DNA from: DAOUCP01 sp034432155
Lineage (GTDB): Bacteria; Chloroflexota; Anaerolineae; Epilineales; Epilineaceae
Direction of reading: 5' to 3'
NCBI GenBank assembly: GCA_034432155.1
Contig: DAOUCP010000021.1
Coordinates: 1-8,273 of the forward strand
DNA: 8,273 bases
A program made the position numbers and the translations under genes. Every line of letters starts with the position of its first letter. Within the stretch, counting starts at the first letter, position 1. Positions 4,966 to 8,273 of the stretch are shown here, piece by piece. Below the pieces are notes generated by a model. It made no database searches and was not told the DNA's origin. It saw nothing but the letters and a program-made list of their open reading frames with translations.

Positions 4966-6653
4966 ACCGGCAGGCAGATCTCGAAGTGCGGCCGTGCTGT
5001 GGGCGAGGGAGGCTCGAGGGTCGCGGTGGGAGTGGGGGTCTGCGTCGCGGTGGCGGTGGGGGTGACGCTGGGCAGCGGCGTGGCGGTGGGCGGGGGTGTC
5101 GCCGATAGCGCGGCCACCACAGCCGCTCGGGCGTCCACCAGGCCGTGGCCGGCACTGTTGTTGGGGCCGTCGACCCCGGCTGGCCCGCACTTGTCGGCCC
5201 GGAGCGGTTTGGCCGTCTGCTCCAGGAAGCGACGCAGCACCTCCGGTTGGCCGCGGAGATCGGCACGGGCACTGATCAGCAGCGCCGCCACTCCTGAGAC
5301 ATGGGGCGCCGCCATCGAGGTGCCGCTCTTGTTCGCATAGCGTGCCGGCGGAATGCTGGAGTTCACGTCTGTGCCGGGCGCAGCCACGTCGGGCTTCACT
5401 CGCTCCCCGGAGTCGGTGCGAATCGGACCGCGGCTGCTATTGGGGGCAATGGCGGGACCGTCGTAGTTGGCCACGGTGAGCGCCGTCTCGTAGCTTCCGG
5501 GTGCGCAGATGGTGGCGCAGTTCGGGCCGCTGTTGCCAGCCGCGGCCACGAACAGGACTCCGCTGGCCACGAGGTTGTCAATCGCTGCTCGGATCTCCGG
5601 CAGTCCAGCACAGTCCTCCCCCGGCAACCCTCCCCAGGAAGCATTCACCACATCAGGCGCCAGTTCGGGCCGGGCATCGGAGCCGTCGACTCGTGTGGGT
5701 GCCAGAACCCACTGCAGGCAGCGGAGCGTCGCCTCGTCGGGACCCTGCCGCTCGCGGATCAACCGGCAAGCGATCCAGCGCGCGCCTGGCGCCACACCGA
5801 TCTGGCGAGCACCGGCCTCGCCGAGCACAATCCCCGTGACGTGCGTGCCGTGGCTATCCTCATCGAGTGGTTCCGTCTCGCCGCGGATGGCATCGAACCA
5901 GTTGTAATCGTGGTCACCATCGGCACCACGGTAGGCAGCCCGAAGGGCTGGATGCGTGTGCGCTACACCCGTGTCCGTAACCGCCACGACCACGCCCTCG
6001 CCGGTGTAGCCCATCTTCCAGACGTCGTCGGCGCTGATTTGCTTGATCCCTCGCTCGGCCACCAGAAGCTCGGAGGCGTCTCGCCGCGGCCGCGCCGCCT
6101 CGGGCAGCGGCTCGATCAGATGCCCGCTCCGCGCCAGCCGGACACTGCCAACATCCTCGCGCGCGGCGATCGCCCGCAGCGTTGATGGCGTCGCCCGCAC
6201 CACCAGGGCGTTCACCACCCACAAGGGCTCACTCGCGACGCCTTGGGCTTCGAGCCAGGCGCGGAGAGCCGCCTGGCTCCGGCCGGCCACCTCGGTCAAA
6301 CGCTCGAACACATACCGTGCTCGAGCCCCCTTGTCGGGCAGCGCCTGCGCCCCACGGAGGTCCGCTTGCGCCGCCAGCGAGACGATGACCGTCGCCTGGC
6401 CATCGCGCTCGGCAGCAGCCAGCGCCGCCGGATCCAGACGGCCTGGGACGCGCGCCGCCAGAACCGATCGGCCCCCCAGCTCCAGGCGCACCGCATGCCA
6501 GCCGTTCGTCCCGGCGGCCGACACGGCACTACCAGGAATCGGCCGACACAAGCCTTCTCGAGCCTCGGTGCGTCCGTTCGGGACCGCTGCGAAGCTGCAC
6601 AGGGCGACCAGTGTTAAGAAGCGCGTGCTCACGGTTACCGTTCCTCTCGCCAT
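4932..6653 (-). CDS. Secreted subtilisin-like serine protease (S8 family) with Pro/Thr linker
   Basis: This predicted 573-residue exported pre-pro-protease has an N-terminal signal peptide (core FLTLVALCSFAAV, residues 12-24). An I9-like inhibitory propeptide follows at about 86-180. The S8 catalytic domain spans about 205-515, with Asp227 (VTDTGV), His268 (DSHGTHVTG), oxyanion-hole Asn374 (AAGNSG) and Ser446 (SGTSMAAPHVSG); all are intact. Residues 519-555 are a Pro/Thr/Ala linker, and the chain ends in FEICLPVLGRRW plus five residues, a tail like those that close many Chloroflexota exported proteins. ATG 6653 lies 7 nt after the glycosidase stop but has no ribosome-binding site. GTG 6632, with AGAGGA 9 nt upstream, is a serious alternative and still keeps the signal peptide. 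The frame is open back to 7133, but that part overlaps the glycosidase and looks like a shadow. It is probably in one operon with that gene. Confidence 0.93.
   Translation of the reverse strand: MARGTVTVSTRFLTLVALCSFAAVPNGRTEAREGLCRPIPGSAVSAAGTNGWHAVRLELGGRSVLAARVPGRLDPAALAAAERDGQATVIVSLAAQADLRGAQALPDKGARARYVFERLTEVAGRSQAALRAWLEAQGVASEPLWVVNALVVRATPSTLRAIAAREDVGSVRLARSGHLIEPLPEAARPRRDASELLVAERGIKQISADDVWKMGYTGEGVVVAVTDTGVAHTHPALRAAYRGADGDHDYNWFDAIRGETEPLDEDSHGTHVTGIVLGEAGARQIGVAPGARWIACRLIRERQGPDEATLRCLQWVLAPTRVDGSDARPELAPDVVNASWGGLPGEDCAGLPEIRAAIDNLVASGVLFVAAAGNSGPNCATICAPGSYETALTVANYDGPAIAPNSSRGPIRTDSGERVKPDVAAPGTDVNSSIPPARYANKSGTSMAAPHVSGVAALLISARADLRGQPEVLRRFLEQTAKPLRADKCGPAGVDGPNNSAGHGLVDARAAVVAALSATPPPTATPLPSVTPTATATQTPTPTATLEPPSPTARPHFEICLPVLGRRWSGGQG
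4989..5099 (-). repeat. Low-complexity Pro/Thr/Ala linker-coding tract
   Basis: These 37 codons encode the S8 protease linker (residues 519-555), made almost only of Pro, Thr and Ala with short TPT and TAT repeats. On the DNA level it is a run of CCC, ACC and GCC-type triplets, so the plus strand is very G-rich here. Such tracts often differ in length between strains through slippage. It probably works as an extended, possibly glycosylated spacer between the protease domain and the C-terminal tail. Confidence 0.75.
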
Positions 6654-6660
6654 CGAGCCG

Positions 6661-8273
6661 TCAGGACAGGCTACCCGGGCGGCCCGTTTCAGCCCGCAAG
6701 GTGATGGCGATGCGACGAGCATCGACCGCCAGCGAGATGCCGAGCACGAGCGCCAATGCCACGAGCGGCCAGGCCGGCAACGCTGGCTGATGCACGGGGG
6801 TGGGGCCCGCCAGGATCCGGAAGCCGTCAAAGGCCACTTGCCCCGGGCCAAGCGTCTGCAACACGAGTTCGTACTCGGCGCCCCCGCCACCGGCCGGAGC
6901 ATCCACCCAGCGCCACTTGGCCTCCCCGGAGCGAAAGTCGACCTCGCGCCACGTGCCGTTGCCATGCGCCGGGGTGACCTGGAGGCGCACTCGGCCAGCC
7001 TTTGGGTCCTGCCACAGCCGTAGCGAGGCCGAGCCACCCCGAAAGCGGATGCGAAGACTCGCTTGGGGTGCCACAGCAACCAGCGCATTGCCGTCGAGCG
7101 CCCCTGCCATGCGCGACCATCGCCAATCGGCAAGGCGCTCCAGCCGGACCGGCTGGGATCGCTCGGCCCACGCTCCGGGGCCGGCGGTCATCGACGGCGC
7201 TGCTTCGGCAGCCAGCGCATGGTACAGCCGCCGCGGCGTGAAATCGGCGTCGACCATGCGAAAGTAGTAGTCGGCTTCCGCCGGTGTCTTGCCACCCCAC
7301 TGACGAAAGTACCAGACGTTGAGAACGCCCGCCCACGGCCAATGCTCCTCGGCCCAGCGGACCCCGGCCACCGACCACGCTGCCTGCATCTCCTCACTCA
7401 CCCGCTGCCAGACCAGGAGATCGGCCGGCATGTCCTGGGGCGCCGCGTTCCAGCCATACTCATTCAGCCAAACCGCCTTGTGGCCGTCGCCGTGGCGCTC
7501 CATGATGGCCCGCTGCAGCTCCACGCGCCGGAAGTTCAGTCGATCGGCGGCCGGCGGCTCCTCCGGTGGCGCGTCCATCCCGAAGGCGTTGGCAGCCAGG
7601 ATATCGAAGAAGGGGCTGGCGCCAGCGCGGTACATGCCCTCGAGGTAGTCCAGGTCACTCATGTTGCCCGCTACTGAGAGCGTCTCGAGGTTGATGGCCA
7701 GCGGCGCCGCAAGCACGACCGCATCCGGATCGGCCCGGCGCATCGCCTGGCTGGCTGTCCGCAGCATGGCGACGTATTCCTCGGGATTCACCGGATGGTC
7801 CAGTCGATTCCCCCACTCGGCTAGCAGGTTGGGCTCATTCCAGATCTGGTAGAAACGAACGCGGAACCGGAAATGCTCGGCCACGGCACCGACAAAACGC
7901 CCGTAGTCGTCCAGATTCTCAGGCAGGTTGTTCAGGCCCAGGGTGTAGTCAGAGCGCACCCACGGTGGGGCCCAGTCAAGCCGGGCAATGACTTCCAAAC
8001 CGTGCTGGCGGTAAAGGTCGACCAACTCGTCATATTTCGCCCAGTGGTAGACACCTCGCTCGGGCTCGATTTCGGACCACAGGAAATGCTGCTTGGCCCA
8101 GCGAATGCCCGCCTGGGCAGCCATGGCAACGGTATGCCGGCGTGTCCAGGCGTCCGGCTCGCGCTCCAGAAAGAAGTTCGCCCCGTAGGGGTTGACGTCC
8201 GCAAAGGGGATGGGGTTCGCTGGCCTCTCGCCCGCCGAAACGCCGCCCTCGCCTGGGCTCCACAGCTGGCTCC
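6661..8273 (-). CDS. Membrane-tethered glycoside hydrolase of clan GH-A type (N-terminus off right edge)
   Basis: The frame is open from TGA 6661-6663 to the right edge, giving 536 visible residues. The visible part starts before the barrel, with NPYGANFFLE at 27-36 as the likely first strand. WNEPN (144-148) holds the presumed acid/base Glu146 and WLNEYGWN (268-275) the presumed nucleophile Glu271. This layout fits a (beta/alpha)8 retaining glycosidase of clan GH-A, near GH39 or GH5, but I cannot fix the family. Residues about 376-487 look like a beta-sandwich accessory domain. A hydrophobic helix at about 500-517 followed by Arg-rich residues suggests a C-terminal membrane anchor with the enzyme outside. 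ATG 8124 is only an internal Met; the protein clearly extends upstream. The gene is followed after 7 nt by the S8 protease gene. The substrate is unknown; a surface or environmental polysaccharide is likely. Confidence 0.85.
   Translation of the reverse strand, partial: SQLWSPGEGGVSAGERPANPIPFADVNPYGANFFLEREPDAWTRRHTVAMAAQAGIRWAKQHFLWSEIEPERGVYHWAKYDELVDLYRQHGLEVIARLDWAPPWVRSDYTLGLNNLPENLDDYGRFVGAVAEHFRFRVRFYQIWNEPNLLAEWGNRLDHPVNPEEYVAMLRTASQAMRRADPDAVVLAAPLAINLETLSVAGNMSDLDYLEGMYRAGASPFFDILAANAFGMDAPPEEPPAADRLNFRRVELQRAIMERHGDGHKAVWLNEYGWNAAPQDMPADLLVWQRVSEEMQAAWSVAGVRWAEEHWPWAGVLNVWYFRQWGGKTPAEADYYFRMVDADFTPRRLYHALAAEAAPSMTAGPGAWAERSQPVRLERLADWRWSRMAGALDGNALVAVAPQASLRIRFRGGSASLRLWQDPKAGRVRLQVTPAHGNGTWREVDFRSGEAKWRWVDAPAGGGGAEYELVLQTLGPGQVAFDGFRILAGPTPVHQPALPAWPLVALALVLGISLAVDARRIAITLRAETGRPGSLS

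Noticed and set aside
5301..6185. 294-codon plus-strand frame, and a similar 326-codon frame at 6043-7023
   Set aside because: Both are antisense to the S8 protease and glycosidase genes, whose catalytic motifs are intact. Neither shows a recognisable domain.
6654..7133. Upstream extension of the S8 protease frame to a 733-residue protein
   Set aside because: It overlaps the glycosidase coding region in another frame, is rich in Arg, Ser and Pro without domain features, and would bury the signal peptide.
1..8273. CRISPR arrays, tRNA or rRNA genes, insertion sequence ends
   Set aside because: I saw no regularly spaced direct repeats, no tRNA cloverleaf or TTCGA-type T-arm in a suitable context, and no transposase motif or flanking inverted repeats.

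Overview
The window looks like chromosomal DNA from a GC-rich bacterium, most likely a member of the Chloroflexota. That placement is an inference from protein style. Several predicted exported proteins are present: a peptidase MA-type metalloprotease, an S8 protease with a Pro/Thr linker and a short C-terminal tail of the LPV-L-RR type, and a membrane-tethered GH-A-type glycosidase. All resemble products common in that phylum. GC content is clearly high (roughly two-thirds by eye, not computed). I see no tRNA, rRNA, insertion sequence, CRISPR array or phage gene.

Layout, left to right. (1) At the left edge the first 46 codons of a minus-strand gene run off the window; it has a good promoter and ribosome-binding site. 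(2) Back to back with it is a plus-strand pair: a secreted HExxH metallopeptidase (276-1697) and, overlapping it by 14 nt, a secreted two-domain beta-sandwich protein of unknown function (1684-2829). (3) Tail to tail with these is rsgA (2826-3737, minus), the GTPase of 30S ribosome maturation. (4) Divergent from rsgA is queA (3884-4909, plus), the ribosyltransferase-isomerase of queuosine synthesis, behind a promoter so close to its GTG that the mRNA may be leaderless. (5) Tail to tail with queA is a minus-strand pair: a glycoside hydrolase open at the right edge (6661-8273+) followed 7 nt later by an S8 subtilisin-like protease (4932-6653).

Two housekeeping genes that act on translation (rsgA, queA) therefore sit between two small cassettes of exported enzymes. 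The peptidase/beta-sandwich pair and the glycosidase/S8 pair are each probably co-transcribed. The first pair may be translationally coupled. The products would act outside the membrane, on cell-surface or environmental protein and polysaccharide; their exact substrates cannot be read from the sequence.

The most unusual structure is at the end of the metallopeptidase gene. A Cys-Gly, short hydrophobic stretch and Arg cluster, which resembles a C-terminal sorting signal, is not followed by a stop. Instead the frame continues about 63 residues through three tandem 33-bp (11-residue) repeats into the ribosome-binding site of the next gene. I found no convincing wholly new multi-gene system; the findings are local oddities and testable regulatory predictions.
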